Positions 8,772 through 16,672 of a stretch of DNA of 24,109 bases are shown one piece after another. Source of the DNA: VGEM01 sp033764265 (GTDB lineage: Bacteria; Pseudomonadota; Alphaproteobacteria; Rhodospirillales; Rhodospirillaceae). How positions within the stretch are numbered: position 1 is the first letter of the stretch; each line of letters begins with the position of its first letter. The notes under the pieces were generated by a model. The model saw nothing but the letters and a program-made list of their open reading frames with translations, was not told the origin of the DNA and did not search any database. A program made the position numbers and the translations under genes. Where the stretch lies: the NCBI GenBank assembly GCA_033764265.1, contig JANRJB010000102.1:1-24109 (forward strand). Reading direction: 5' to 3'.

Positions 8772-8801
8772 TTGACAATGGCGGTGCAAAGGGGGTATCC
8801 G
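8772..8801 (+). promoter_or_regulatory. Probable promoter of tRNA-Leu
   Basis: A perfect -35 box TTGACA (8772-8777) is followed after 18 bp by TATCCG (8796-8801), half-matching the -10 consensus. Transcription would begin near 8808, about 48 nt before the tRNA. The rest of 8644-8855 holds no gene that I can see. Confidence 0.5.
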
Positions 8802-8855
8802 TCTCGCCCTGTTCCGACGGGCCTGCGCCGTTGACTGCGCCGGCCCAACCGGGGC

Positions 8856-8942
<87 letters not shown>

Positions 8943-9004
8943 CCGCCGTTCCCGCAATCTGCTGATGCGCCGACGCCGGGGTCGGGGCCGAGTTCGGGGT
9001 TGCC

Positions 9005-9613
9005 GTGACGAATTTCCTGCACAAGGGCGATCTGCCCGCCGGCGTGTCGTTCACCGGCAGCATCGCGGTCGACACCGAGACCACCGGCCTGCGCCTGCCG
9101 CGCGACCGGCTGTGCGTGGTGCAGGTGTCGGGCGGCGACGGCAACGCCCACGTCGTCAAGATCGTCCCCGGCGCGCCGGCGCCCAATCTGGCGCGCGTGC
9201 TGGCCGACGCCAACCTGCTCAAGATTTTTCACTTCGCCCGTTTCGATCTGGCGATTATCCACAAGCATTTCGGCGTGCGGTGCGTGCCGGTGTACTGCAC
9301 CCGCACCGCCTCGCGCCTGGTGCGCACCAACACCGACAAGCACGGCCTGAAGGATCTGTGCAAGGAGCTGTTGGGCATCGAACTGTCGAAACAGCAACAG
9401 ACCTCGGACTGGGGCGCGGACGAGCTGACGGCCGAGCAGGTGGACTATGCCGCCGCCGACGTGCTGCACCTGCATAGCCTGAAGGCGGCGATGGATTTGC
9501 TGCTCGCCCGCGAAGGCCGCACCGCGCTGGCCGAGGCCTGCTTCCGCTTCCTGCCCGACCGCGCCGCCCTCGATCTCGCCGGCTGGGCCGACGAGGACAT
9601 CTTCGCGCACTGA
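9005..9613 (+). CDS. rnd: Ribonuclease D-like 3'-5' exonuclease (short form)
   Basis: A 202-aa DEDDy-family exonuclease. RNase D trims 3' ends of tRNA precursors and other small structured RNAs. All catalytic positions are visible: Asp23 and Glu25 in VDTETTG, Asp81 in HFARFDL, and Tyr148/Asp152 in YAAAD. The protein ends shortly after the exonuclease domain and lacks the C-terminal HRDC domains of the roughly 375-aa E. coli RNase D; this compact form is usual in Alphaproteobacteria. The start is a GTG at 9005, since the family N-terminus begins there; the Shine-Dalgarno is only a G-rich run (GGGG) a few bases upstream. It lies beside a tRNA gene, although that tRNA already encodes its CCA. 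Confidence 0.9.
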   Translation: MTNFLHKGDLPAGVSFTGSIAVDTETTGLRLPRDRLCVVQVSGGDGNAHVVKIVPGAPAPNLARVLADANLLKIFHFARFDLAIIHKHFGVRCVPVYCTRTASRLVRTNTDKHGLKDLCKELLGIELSKQQQTSDWGADELTAEQVDYAAADVLHLHSLKAAMDLLLAREGRTALAEACFRFLPDRAALDLAGWADEDIFAH

Positions 9614-9645
9614 ACGCCGTTCAACCGGCGGCAGCAGTGGCCGAA

Positions 9646-9674
9646 TTGGCGCGCTTGGCCCGGTGCAGTAGACT
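9646..9674 (+). promoter_or_regulatory. Probable promoter of the parDE-like module
   Basis: TTGGCG (9646-9651) and TAGACT (9669-9674) are 17 bp apart. An imperfect inverted repeat (GTAG ACTG ... CAGT tg CTAC, about 9668-9692) straddles the -10 and expected start site. It could be the operator bound by the ribbon-helix-helix antitoxin; this is inferred from position. Confidence 0.4.
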
Positions 9675-9706
9675 GTGCGCGTCCAGTTGCTACGCGGAGC
9701 GCCCCG

Positions 9707-9979
9707 ATGCCGTCATCCACATTGACCGTTCGCGTCGATTCGAAGATCAAGCGGCGGCTGGAGCGGTTAGCCAAGAGCACCGACCGCAGCCGGTCCGATC
9801 TGGCGGCCAAAGCCATCGCCGAGTATCTGACCGTGAATGACTGGCAGGTCGCGGGCATCAAGCGCGCCCTCGCCTCGGCCGATCGCGGCGAGGGCTCGAG
9901 CCAGCGCGAGATCGAAGAGTGGGTCGCGTCCTGGGGCGGCAATGGACGGCGGCCAGCCGCGCGCCGCATGTCGAAGTGA
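9707..9979 (+). CDS. Ribbon-helix-helix antitoxin (ParD/CopG-like)
   Basis: A 90-aa protein. The N-terminal 45 residues form a ribbon-helix-helix DNA-binding domain: strand STLTVRVDSKIK, helix RRLERLAKSTDRS, then RSDLAAKAIAEYL. The C-terminal half (from NDWQVAGIKRALASAD) resembles the toxin-wrapping region of ParD-type antitoxins, with a REIEEWVASW motif. It would neutralise the downstream toxin and repress the operon. GGAG (9696-9699) lies seven bases before the ATG. The stop codon overlaps the toxin start (GTGA, 9976-9979), so translation is probably coupled. The module stands between rnd and kdsD, genes that I recall as adjacent in related genomes. Confidence 0.87.
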   Translation: MPSSTLTVRVDSKIKRRLERLAKSTDRSRSDLAAKAIAEYLTVNDWQVAGIKRALASADRGEGSSQREIEEWVASWGGNGRRPAARRMSK

Positions 9980-10263
9980 ACCTTCTGTGGATGCCCGAGG
10001 CGCGCGAAGATCTTGCCGCGATCGGCGCCTACATCGCCAAGAACAACCCGGCAGCCGCGCGCGATGCTGTTCTGTCCATCGTTCGCCGCGTCCATGACAG
10101 CCTGTCGTCGCAACCCGGGCTCGGCCGCCCCGGACGCGTCCCCGGAACCCGCGAGTTAGTGCTGACAGGGACGCCGTTTCTGGTGCCGTATCGCGTCCGC
10201 GCAGAGCAAGTTCAGATCTTGCGCGCCTATCACGGTGCGCGGCGGTGGCCAGACGCGCTGTAG
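9976..10263 (+). CDS. ParE/RelE-superfamily toxin
   Basis: A 95-aa toxin of the ParE branch of the RelE superfamily. Visible features are the N-terminal WMPEAREDL strand-helix, the middle RRVHDSLSSQPGLGRPGR segment, and the C-terminal strands TRELVLTGTPFLVPYRV and VQILRAYHGARRWP, the last being the typical ParE ending. ParE toxins poison DNA gyrase, whereas RelE members cut mRNA; the target here cannot be told from sequence. The GTG at 9976 is chosen because it overlaps the antitoxin stop by 4 bp and gives the family length; the open frame runs further upstream inside the antitoxin gene without matching the family. Nothing suggests inactivation. Confidence 0.85.
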   Translation: MNLLWMPEAREDLAAIGAYIAKNNPAAARDAVLSIVRRVHDSLSSQPGLGRPGRVPGTRELVLTGTPFLVPYRVRAEQVQILRAYHGARRWPDAL

Positions 10264-10317
10264 AGGAGATGGCGGCTTTTTCATGACGCGGCGCGGCCAG
10301 CAATGCCGGCGCCCGCG

Positions 10318-10347
10318 TTGACCGCGCCGGGCCGCCCAAGCGATACT
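10318..10347 (+). promoter_or_regulatory. Probable promoter of the kdsD-lpt operon
   Basis: TTGACC (10318-10323) and GATACT (10342-10347) are 18 bp apart in the 124-bp gap after the toxin gene. A start near 10354 would leave about 34 nt of leader, in which I see no Shine-Dalgarno sequence. A 7-bp inverted repeat (GGCGCGG at 10290-10296 and CCGCGCC at 10322-10328) overlaps the -35 box. Confidence 0.42.
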
Positions 10348-10387
10348 TGTTCGGTCCCGTTTTCCCGCATCACCCGCACCCAACTCC

Positions 10388-11371
10388 ATGGTCGCCTCCG
10401 CGAAGCCGATTGCCGCCGCCGGCACCGATAGCATCGCCTCGGCGCGGCGCGTGTTCGATCTAGCCGCCGAAGGCATCGCCGCGCTGTCGGCCTCGCTCGG
10501 GCGCGAATTCAGTGCGTGCATCGAGCTGCTGGCCGCCGCCGCCGGCCGGGTGATCGTCTCGGGCATGGGCAAAAGCGCCCACGTCGGCCACAAGCTCGCG
10601 GCCACCCTGGCCTCGACCGGCACACCGGCCTTCTTCGTGCACGCCGCCGAGGCCAGCCATGGCGACCTGGGCATGATCGCCGACGGCGACGTGGTGATCG
10701 CCCTGTCCAACAGCGGCGAGACCGCCGAGCTGGCCGACCTGATCGCCTATACCCGCCGCTACGGCATCAAGCTGGTGGCCATCACCGGCGCGCGCGCCTC
10801 GACCCTGGGCCAGGCCGCCGACATCGTGCTCGAACTGCCGCGCGTGGCCGAGGCCTGCCCGCTGGGCATGGCGCCGACCACCTCGACCACCCAGATGATC
10901 GCGCTGGGCGACGCCATCGCGGTGGCGCTGATGGAACGCCGCGGCTTCACCCACGACGACTACAAGGCGCTGCACCCCGGCGGCAAGCTGGGGCGGCGCC
11001 TGTTGAAGGTGTCCGACCTGATGCACACCGGCGCCGAACTGCCGCTGGTCGGCCCCGCCACCGCGCTGCCCGACACCATCCTGGAAATGACCCGCAAGAC
11101 GTTCGGCATCGCCGGCGTGGTCGACGGCGGCAAGCTGGTGGGCGTGGTGACCGACGGCGACTTGCGCCGGCACATGTCGGCCGCCCTGTTCACGCGGACC
11201 GCCGGCGACATCATGTCGCGCGCGCCCAAGACCACGACAGGCGGCGTGCTGGCGGCCGAGGCGCTGCGGCTGATGAACGAGTGGAAGGTGGCCTGCCTGT
11301 TCGTGGTCGAGGCCGGACGTCCGGTCGGAATCGTGCGGCTGCACGACATCCTGCGGGCCGGTGCGGTCTAG
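10388..11371 (+). CDS. kdsD: Arabinose-5-phosphate isomerase (KpsF/GutQ/KdsD family)
   Basis: A 327-aa cytosolic isomerase converting ribulose 5-phosphate to arabinose 5-phosphate, the first step towards Kdo for LPS. The N-terminal SIS domain (about 35-180) has SGMGKSAHVG, the SNSGET phosphosugar-binding loop, and HPGGKLGRRL at the domain junction, a family signature. Two CBS domains follow: the first from VSDLMHTG with VGVVTDGDLRR, the second from AGDIMSRAP with VGIVRLHDIL. Length and order match KdsD. The ATG at 10388 has no clear Shine-Dalgarno. lptC starts 4 bp after its stop, linking Kdo precursor supply with LPS export in one operon. Confidence 0.93.
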   Translation: MVASAKPIAAAGTDSIASARRVFDLAAEGIAALSASLGREFSACIELLAAAAGRVIVSGMGKSAHVGHKLAATLASTGTPAFFVHAAEASHGDLGMIADGDVVIALSNSGETAELADLIAYTRRYGIKLVAITGARASTLGQAADIVLELPRVAEACPLGMAPTTSTTQMIALGDAIAVALMERRGFTHDDYKALHPGGKLGRRLLKVSDLMHTGAELPLVGPATALPDTILEMTRKTFGIAGVVDGGKLVGVVTDGDLRRHMSAALFTRTAGDIMSRAPKTTTGGVLAAEALRLMNEWKVACLFVVEAGRPVGIVRLHDILRAGAV

Positions 11372-11375
11372 GCTC

Positions 11376-12062
11376 ATGTCCGCAACGCCGCCACCCGCGC
11401 CGCGACGATCGCCCGGCCAGCACAGCGACGCGGTCTGGCAGCCGCGCCGCACCGACGTCGGCGACGCCGTCAACCGCTACAGCCGGTTCGTCGGCTGGAT
11501 GCGCGTGGCCCTGCCCGCCCTGGCCGGACTGATCGTCGTCATCGTGGTGGTGGTGCCCCAGTTCCGCGGCGACGACGACCGCTTCCGCATCGGCACCGGG
11601 CCGCTGCCCGAGGTGGCGATCGACACGCTCAGCATGGTCAACGCCCGTTACTTCGGCACCGATGCCGACGGCCAGCCGTTCTCGATTACCGCGAAGGGCG
11701 TGCGCGAACGCGGCAACGGCGACGCGCGCGTCGAACTGACCGCGCCCCAGGCCGATATCACGCTGAACGGCGGGCCGTGGCTGTCGATCGAGGCCCAGGC
11801 CGGCGTTTACGACCCCGACGCCGAGGTGCTGGACCTGACCGGCGAGGTCAGCCTGTTCCAGGACAAGGGGTATGAGATGCACACGACCGCGGCCACCGTG
11901 CACCTCAAGGACGGGCGCGCCGAAAGCCGCACCGCGGTAGACACGCAAGGACCGTTCGGGCACATGACCTCGGCCGGCATCGAACTGTTCGACAAGGGCG
12001 AGGTGGTGGTGTTCACCGGCCCGGCGCACCTGGTGTTGCGCGGCACGGGCGGTGGATCATGA
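11376..12062 (+). CDS. lptC: LPS export system protein LptC
   Basis: LptC (228 aa) is the single-pass inner-membrane member of the Lpt bridge; it receives LPS from LptBFG and passes it to LptA. A 41-residue polar, proline-rich N-terminal stretch precedes one transmembrane helix (about 43-61, VALPALAGLIVVIVVVV); the periplasmic rest is rich in beta strands typical of the OstA/LptC jellyroll, including ISAKG-like, LTAPQADITL and LDLTGEVSLF segments. The ATG at 11376 is preferred to the GTG at 11361, which would overlap kdsD. Its stop overlaps the lptA start (ATGA, 12059-12062), so the two are probably translationally coupled. Confidence 0.88.
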   Translation: MSATPPPAPRRSPGQHSDAVWQPRRTDVGDAVNRYSRFVGWMRVALPALAGLIVVIVVVVPQFRGDDDRFRIGTGPLPEVAIDTLSMVNARYFGTDADGQPFSITAKGVRERGNGDARVELTAPQADITLNGGPWLSIEAQAGVYDPDAEVLDLTGEVSLFQDKGYEMHTTAATVHLKDGRAESRTAVDTQGPFGHMTSAGIELFDKGEVVVFTGPAHLVLRGTGGGS

Positions 12063-12940
12063 CGGCGACCCTCAGGACGGCGATGGCCTTGGCGATGCTG
12101 ATGTGCGCGGCGCACCGTGCGCACGGCCAGTCGCTGACCTTCGCGGCGCAGGAGTCCGACCAGCCGATCGAGGTAACCGCCGACGGCGGCATCGAGTGGC
12201 AGCAGAACAAAAAGCTGTTCATCGCCCGCGGCAACGCCCGCGCGGTGCAAGGCGAGGTCAGCGTGACCGCCGACGAACTGGTGGCGCATTACCGCGAGAC
12301 CGATGGCGAGACCCAGGTCTATCGCGTCGACGCGCAAGGGTCGGTGAAGATCGCCTCGGCCGAGGAAACCGCGACCGGCGCCGCGGCGGTGTACGACTTC
12401 GACAAGGCGGTGCTGGTGGTCGAGGGCGCGCCGGTGACGCTGACCAACGCCGATGGCGCGGTCACCGCCAACGGCACGCTGCAGTACTGGAGCGAAGAAC
12501 GGGTGGCGGTGGCCGAAGGCGACGCCCAGGCCCGCGACCGCACCCGGAGCATCCGCGCCGACAAGCTGGTGGCCTATTTCGCCCCGCCCGCGGATGGCGC
12601 CCATAACGGCGACGGTCCGCTCAAGCGCGGCCGGTTCACGCTGGTCAGGGGCGAGGGCAACGTGCGGCTGACCACCGACAAGGAAACCGCGGTCGGCGAC
12701 CGCGGCGAGTACAACCTGGAAAACGGTATCGCGAAACTGGAGGGTTCCGTTAAAATCACCCGCGAAAACAATCAGCTGAATGGGGGATTCGCGATCGTCG
12801 ACACCAACGCCGGCACCAGCCGGCTGTTCGGATCGGCGCGTGAGGCCGGCGTGGCGGCCCCGGGGGTCGAAGCGCGCGTGAAGGCGCTGCTGGCGCCCGC
12901 ACCCCAGGCGACGCCCAGCGCCGTGCCGGGCGGCCGGTGA
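12059..12940 (+). CDS. lptA: LPS transport periplasmic protein LptA (OstA-like)
   Basis: LptA (293 aa) forms the periplasmic bridge that carries LPS to the outer membrane. A Sec signal peptide (residues 1-23; hydrophobic run AMALAMLMCAA, cleavage probably after AHG) leads into repeated OstA-type beta segments: IEVTADGGIEW with FIARGNARAVQG, VSVTADELVAHY, then GAVTANGTLQYW, SIRADKLVAYF and KLEGSVKITRENNQLNGGFAIVD. This is much longer than E. coli LptA (185 aa): the family repeats appear twice, with an extra segment between. Both ends overlap neighbours by 4 bp (ATGA with lptC, GTGA with the earliest lptB start). The C-terminal tail is rich in Ala and Pro. Confidence 0.88.
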   Translation: MTATLRTAMALAMLMCAAHRAHGQSLTFAAQESDQPIEVTADGGIEWQQNKKLFIARGNARAVQGEVSVTADELVAHYRETDGETQVYRVDAQGSVKIASAEETATGAAAVYDFDKAVLVVEGAPVTLTNADGAVTANGTLQYWSEERVAVAEGDAQARDRTRSIRADKLVAYFAPPADGAHNGDGPLKRGRFTLVRGEGNVRLTTDKETAVGDRGEYNLENGIAKLEGSVKITRENNQLNGGFAIVDTNAGTSRLFGSAREAGVAAPGVEARVKALLAPAPQATPSAVPGGR

Positions 12941-12954
12941 GTGTTCGAGGTGTA

Positions 12955-13731
<777 letters not shown>

Positions 13732-13752
13732 GGGCGGGGACTGCGATCGGCC

Positions 13753-15300
13753 ATGGCTCTTTCTCCTCGCCTCGATCTTCGCCAAACCCAAAACCTGGTG
13801 GTCACGCCGCAACTGCAGCAGGCGATCAAGCTGCTGCAGCTGTCATCGGCCGAACTGGCGCTGTACCTCGACCGCGAGCTCGAGGCCAATCCGCTGCTTG
13901 AAATGGACGACAGCCACGAGCCGCCGGTGCTGTCCGAGGCGCTAGGCGGCGAGCCCGAGGCCGGTGCGTCGGCGCCCGAGGTCACCGCGCCCCTGGCGCG
14001 CGATGGCGAGACGCCGTTCGACTTCGCCGGCGAGGACGGCGGCGGCGACGAGGACGGCGTCGGGCCCGACACCGGCGAGGGCGCGCCGGCCGGCGATGGC
14101 GGTTCGTTGGGCGACAGCTGGTCGGGCGTGCGCGGGTCGTCGGACTTCGAGGGCTCGGCGGTCGACCGCGCCGCGGCGGCCGGACCGGACTTGCGCAGCC
14201 ACCTGATGCAACAGCTGAACCTGGCGTTCTCCGGCCAGAGCGACCGGCTGATCGGCTCGTTCCTGATCGAGCAGCTGGACGAAAGCGGCTACCTGGCCAT
14301 TTCCATCGAAGACGCCGCGCGGCAGCTGGGCTGCACCGAAGCCGATGTAACCCGGGTGCTGGGCGTGCTGCAGACCTTCGATCCGGCCGGCATCTTCGCC
14401 CGCGACCTGAAAGAGTGCTTGAAGCTTCAGTTAATCGACCGCGACCGCTTCGATCCGGCGATGGAGGCCTTCGTCACCAACCTGGACCTGCTTGGCGTCG
14501 GCGACGTCAAGCGCCTGCGCGAAGTCTGTCAGGTGTCGCAGGAAGACATCCAGGACATGATCGCGGAGATTCGCGGTCTCGATCCCAAGCCGGCGCTGCG
14601 CTTCGAGCGCCGCACCGACGAGACCGTGGTGCCGGACGTGGTGATGACCGGCCGCCCCGGCGGCGTGTGGCGCGTCGAGCTGAACCCCGACACCTTGCCG
14701 CGCGTGCTGGTCAACCAGAGCTACGTGACCGAGATCAGCCGCGTGGTCTCGACCGAGCGCGAGAAGGAATTCGTGGCCGAACGGCTGCAGGCCGCCAACT
14801 GGCTGGTGCGGGCCCTGCAGCAGCGCGCCGAGACCATCCTGAAGGTGTCCGCCGAAATCATCCGCCAGCAGGAAGGCTTCTTCCGCCACGGCGTGTCGCA
14901 CCTGAAGCCGCTGGTGCTGCGCGACATCGCCGAAAAGATCGAGATGCACGAAAGCACCGTCAGCCGGGTCACGGCCAACAAGTTCATGGCCACGCCGCGC
15001 GGCACCTTCGAACTGAAATATTTCTTCAGCAACACCATCGCGGCCGAGGCCGGCGCCGGCCGGGCGGACGGCGGCACTACCCCGGAAGCGGTGCGCCACC
15101 GCATCAAGGCGCTGATCGACGCCGAAGCCCCGGACGACGTGCTGTCGGACGACGGCCTGGTCGATTTGCTGCGCGCCGAGGGCATCGACGTGGCCCGACG
15201 AACCGTGGCCAAGTATCGGGAATCGCTGAATATTCCATCGTCGGTCCAGCGCCGCCGGGCGCACGCGGTCAAGCTCGCCGGGCGCCCCGCGCCGACCTGA
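13753..15300 (+). CDS. rpoN: RNA polymerase sigma-54 factor RpoN
   Basis: Sigma-54 (515 aa) directs RNA polymerase to -24/-12 promoters and needs AAA+ activators; it commonly serves nitrogen metabolism. Region I (7-50) is Gln/Leu-rich, with TPQLQQAIKLLQLS and ANPLLE. Region II (about 51-145) is a long acidic, Gly/Asp-rich linker. The core-binding domain follows, then the helix-turn-helix around HESTVSRVTANKF, and the RpoN box ARRTVAKYRE at 481-490, which reads the -24 element. The protein is complete and of normal length. The ATG matches the family N-terminus although the Shine-Dalgarno is weak. It is downstream of lptB as in most Proteobacteria; ptsN follows, but the usual hpf gene does not lie between them. 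Confidence 0.97.
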   Translation: MALSPRLDLRQTQNLVVTPQLQQAIKLLQLSSAELALYLDRELEANPLLEMDDSHEPPVLSEALGGEPEAGASAPEVTAPLARDGETPFDFAGEDGGGDEDGVGPDTGEGAPAGDGGSLGDSWSGVRGSSDFEGSAVDRAAAAGPDLRSHLMQQLNLAFSGQSDRLIGSFLIEQLDESGYLAISIEDAARQLGCTEADVTRVLGVLQTFDPAGIFARDLKECLKLQLIDRDRFDPAMEAFVTNLDLLGVGDVKRLREVCQVSQEDIQDMIAEIRGLDPKPALRFERRTDETVVPDVVMTGRPGGVWRVELNPDTLPRVLVNQSYVTEISRVVSTEREKEFVAERLQAANWLVRALQQRAETILKVSAEIIRQQEGFFRHGVSHLKPLVLRDIAEKIEMHESTVSRVTANKFMATPRGTFELKYFFSNTIAAEAGAGRADGGTTPEAVRHRIKALIDAEAPDDVLSDDGLVDLLRAEGIDVARRTVAKYRESLNIPSSVQRRRAHAVKLAGRPAPT

Positions 15301-15308
15301 CGGCCAGC

Positions 15309-15337
15309 TTGACACCCCAAGGGCCGGTGCCTATGTT
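15309..15337 (+). promoter_or_regulatory. Strong sigma-70 promoter between rpoN and ptsN
   Basis: TTGACA (15309-15314, perfect) and TATGTT (15332-15337) are separated by exactly 17 bp. It begins nine bases after the rpoN stop. Transcription would start near 15344, giving ptsN a leader of about 220 nt, unless the promoter drives a small RNA of its own. Confidence 0.65.
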
Positions 15338-15564
15338 CCGCGACCTTTTGGCAGGGGTGCCGGAGCCAACCGGGCCCATGCATGACCGCCAGAGTCCGGA
15401 TCACCGCTTCAGAGTTTGGGGGACCCCCAATGAGCCGCCGGATCTCGCCCGCAACCGCGAACCTTTCCCCGTCCTTCACCCGCCGATAAGCAGCACGCGC
15501 CGTGGCTTCGATCCGCCTCCGCTTCGTTGTTTGTGTCCGGCCCCTTCATTCGGCGGCCTGAGCC
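15338..15564 (+). other. Long leader/intergenic region upstream of ptsN, with a perfect palindrome
   Basis: No convincing gene lies between rpoN and ptsN. The region holds a perfect 15-bp palindrome, TTGGGGG-A-CCCCCAA (15416-15430). In RNA it could fold only as a short stem with a small loop, so a protein-binding site is as likely as a hairpin; no U-run follows. An open frame from ATG 15378 to 15614 (79 codons, Pro/Arg-rich, overlapping ptsN) looks like a chance frame. In related genomes this slot usually holds hpf. Confidence 0.45.
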
Positions 15565-16026
15565 ATGGAGATCAGCGATTTGATTCAACCGCAGTCGGTG
15601 GTGGCCGCGCTTAAGGCCACCAGCAAGAAACAGGCGCTGCAGGAACTGGCCAAGCACGCCGCGGCCGTAACCGGCGTCAGCGAAAAGCGCATCTTCGAGA
15701 CGTTGCTGGAACGCGAGCGGCTGGGGACCACCGGGGTCGGACACGGCATCGCCATTCCGCACGGCAAGCTGTCGGAGCTGAAGCGCCTGCACGGCCTGTT
15801 CGCCCGGCTCGAACGTCCGATCGATTTTGAATCCATCGACGAGCAGCCGGTCGACCTGGTGTTCCTGCTGTTGGCCCCGGAAGCGGCCGGCGCCGACCAT
15901 CTGAAGGCGCTGGCGCGCGTCTCGCGCCTGCTGCGCGACCCCTCCACCTGCGAGAAACTGCGCGGCGCGAAAAACGCCGACGGGCTTTACATGCTGCTGA
16001 CGCAGACCGAAGCCCAGGCCGCGTAG
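15565..16026 (+). CDS. ptsN: PTS IIA-like nitrogen regulatory protein PtsN (EIIA-Ntr)
   Basis: PtsN (153 aa) is the terminal phosphoacceptor of the nitrogen PTS (PtsP-NPr-PtsN) and acts by protein binding, for example on potassium transport and stress signalling, rather than sugar uptake. The PTS EIIA type 2 domain covers nearly the whole protein: RERLGTTGVGHGIAIPHGK contains the phosphorylated His66, and DLVFLLLAPE and HLKALARVSRLL are family blocks. Length is normal. The Shine-Dalgarno is weak. It follows rpoN, as is usual, but across 264 bp with a separate promoter. Its stop is 6 bp from the stop of a convergent gene; no terminator is visible between them. Confidence 0.95.
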   Translation: MEISDLIQPQSVVAALKATSKKQALQELAKHAAAVTGVSEKRIFETLLERERLGTTGVGHGIAIPHGKLSELKRLHGLFARLERPIDFESIDEQPVDLVFLLLAPEAAGADHLKALARVSRLLRDPSTCEKLRGAKNADGLYMLLTQTEAQAA

Positions 16027-16032
16027 GCCCGC

Positions 16033-16638
16033 TTAATCCTTCAATACCCGCACCGCCATCGCCACGCGTTGAATGGCCGTGAGCCAGCACAGCGCCGCGA
16101 AAGCCACGCCCGCAGGCGCGAACCACGCCGGCACCAGGCACACCAGCGCGAAAAACGCGAACGTCTCCGTGCCTTCGGCCAGCCCGCGCGCGTAGAAGAA
16201 CGATTTCGGCCCGTGGCTGTCGGCCGACAACCCCCGCTTTGACGCGATCGCCGCGAACGCCAGGAACGAGCCGCCGCTGGCCATGAACGACGCCGACAGC
16301 GCGGCCGCGACCAGCGCGTTGCCGCGATCGGCCACGGCGAACGCCAGCGGCACCAGGCCGTAAAAGACGAAGTCCAGCACGATATCGAGGAAGCCGCCGA
16401 AGTCGGTGCGCGCGGTCAGCCGCGCCACCGCGCCGTCGAGGCCGTCGCACAGCCGGTTGAGCGCGATGAACGCGAGGCCCCAGCCGAACAGCCCGCTGGC
16501 GATGAAGCCGGCGCCGACACAGCCCAGCGCGAACCCGGTCACGGTGATGTGATCGGCGCGCACGCCGCGGGCGGCCAGCTCGCGCGCCACCGCCTTCAAC
16601 GGCGGCGCCACCAAGCGCATCATCACGGGGTCGAGCAT
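16033..16638 (-). CDS. CDP-alcohol phosphatidyltransferase family protein
   Basis: A 201-aa integral membrane enzyme of the family that transfers a phosphatidyl group from CDP-diacylglycerol to an alcohol. The family motif DG-x2-AR-x8-G-x3-D-x3-D is present as DGLDGAVAR ... GGFLDIVLD, with Asp65, Asp68, Asp85 and Asp89 as metal and CDP ligands. About five or six hydrophobic helices can be made out. The product (phosphatidylglycerol phosphate, phosphatidylserine, phosphatidylinositol-like or other) cannot be told from sequence. The ATG at 16638 is close to the divergent DUF3047 start (34 bp), so the two promoters must overlap each other or coding sequence. Confidence 0.87.
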   Translation of the reverse strand: MLDPVMMRLVAPPLKAVARELAARGVRADHITVTGFALGCVGAGFIASGLFGWGLAFIALNRLCDGLDGAVARLTARTDFGGFLDIVLDFVFYGLVPLAFAVADRGNALVAAALSASFMASGGSFLAFAAIASKRGLSADSHGPKSFFYARGLAEGTETFAFFALVCLVPAWFAPAGVAFAALCWLTAIQRVAMAVRVLKD

Positions 16639-16672
16639 CGTGGGTTATCGAATTCCGGCGTGAGGCGTTATC

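Noticed and set aside
10290..10328. Inverted repeat after the ParE-like gene as an intrinsic terminator
   Set aside because: The 7-bp arms are 25 bases apart and no T-run follows on either strand; in such GC-rich DNA short repeats of this kind are expected by chance.
10516..11532. Alternative-frame open frame over kdsD and lptC
   Set aside because: An Arg/Gly/His-rich shadow of two well-recognised genes, with no domain of its own.
15378..15614. 79-codon open frame in the ptsN leader
   Set aside because: Pro/Arg-rich composition, no family match, no ribosome binding site that I can see, and it overlaps ptsN in another frame.
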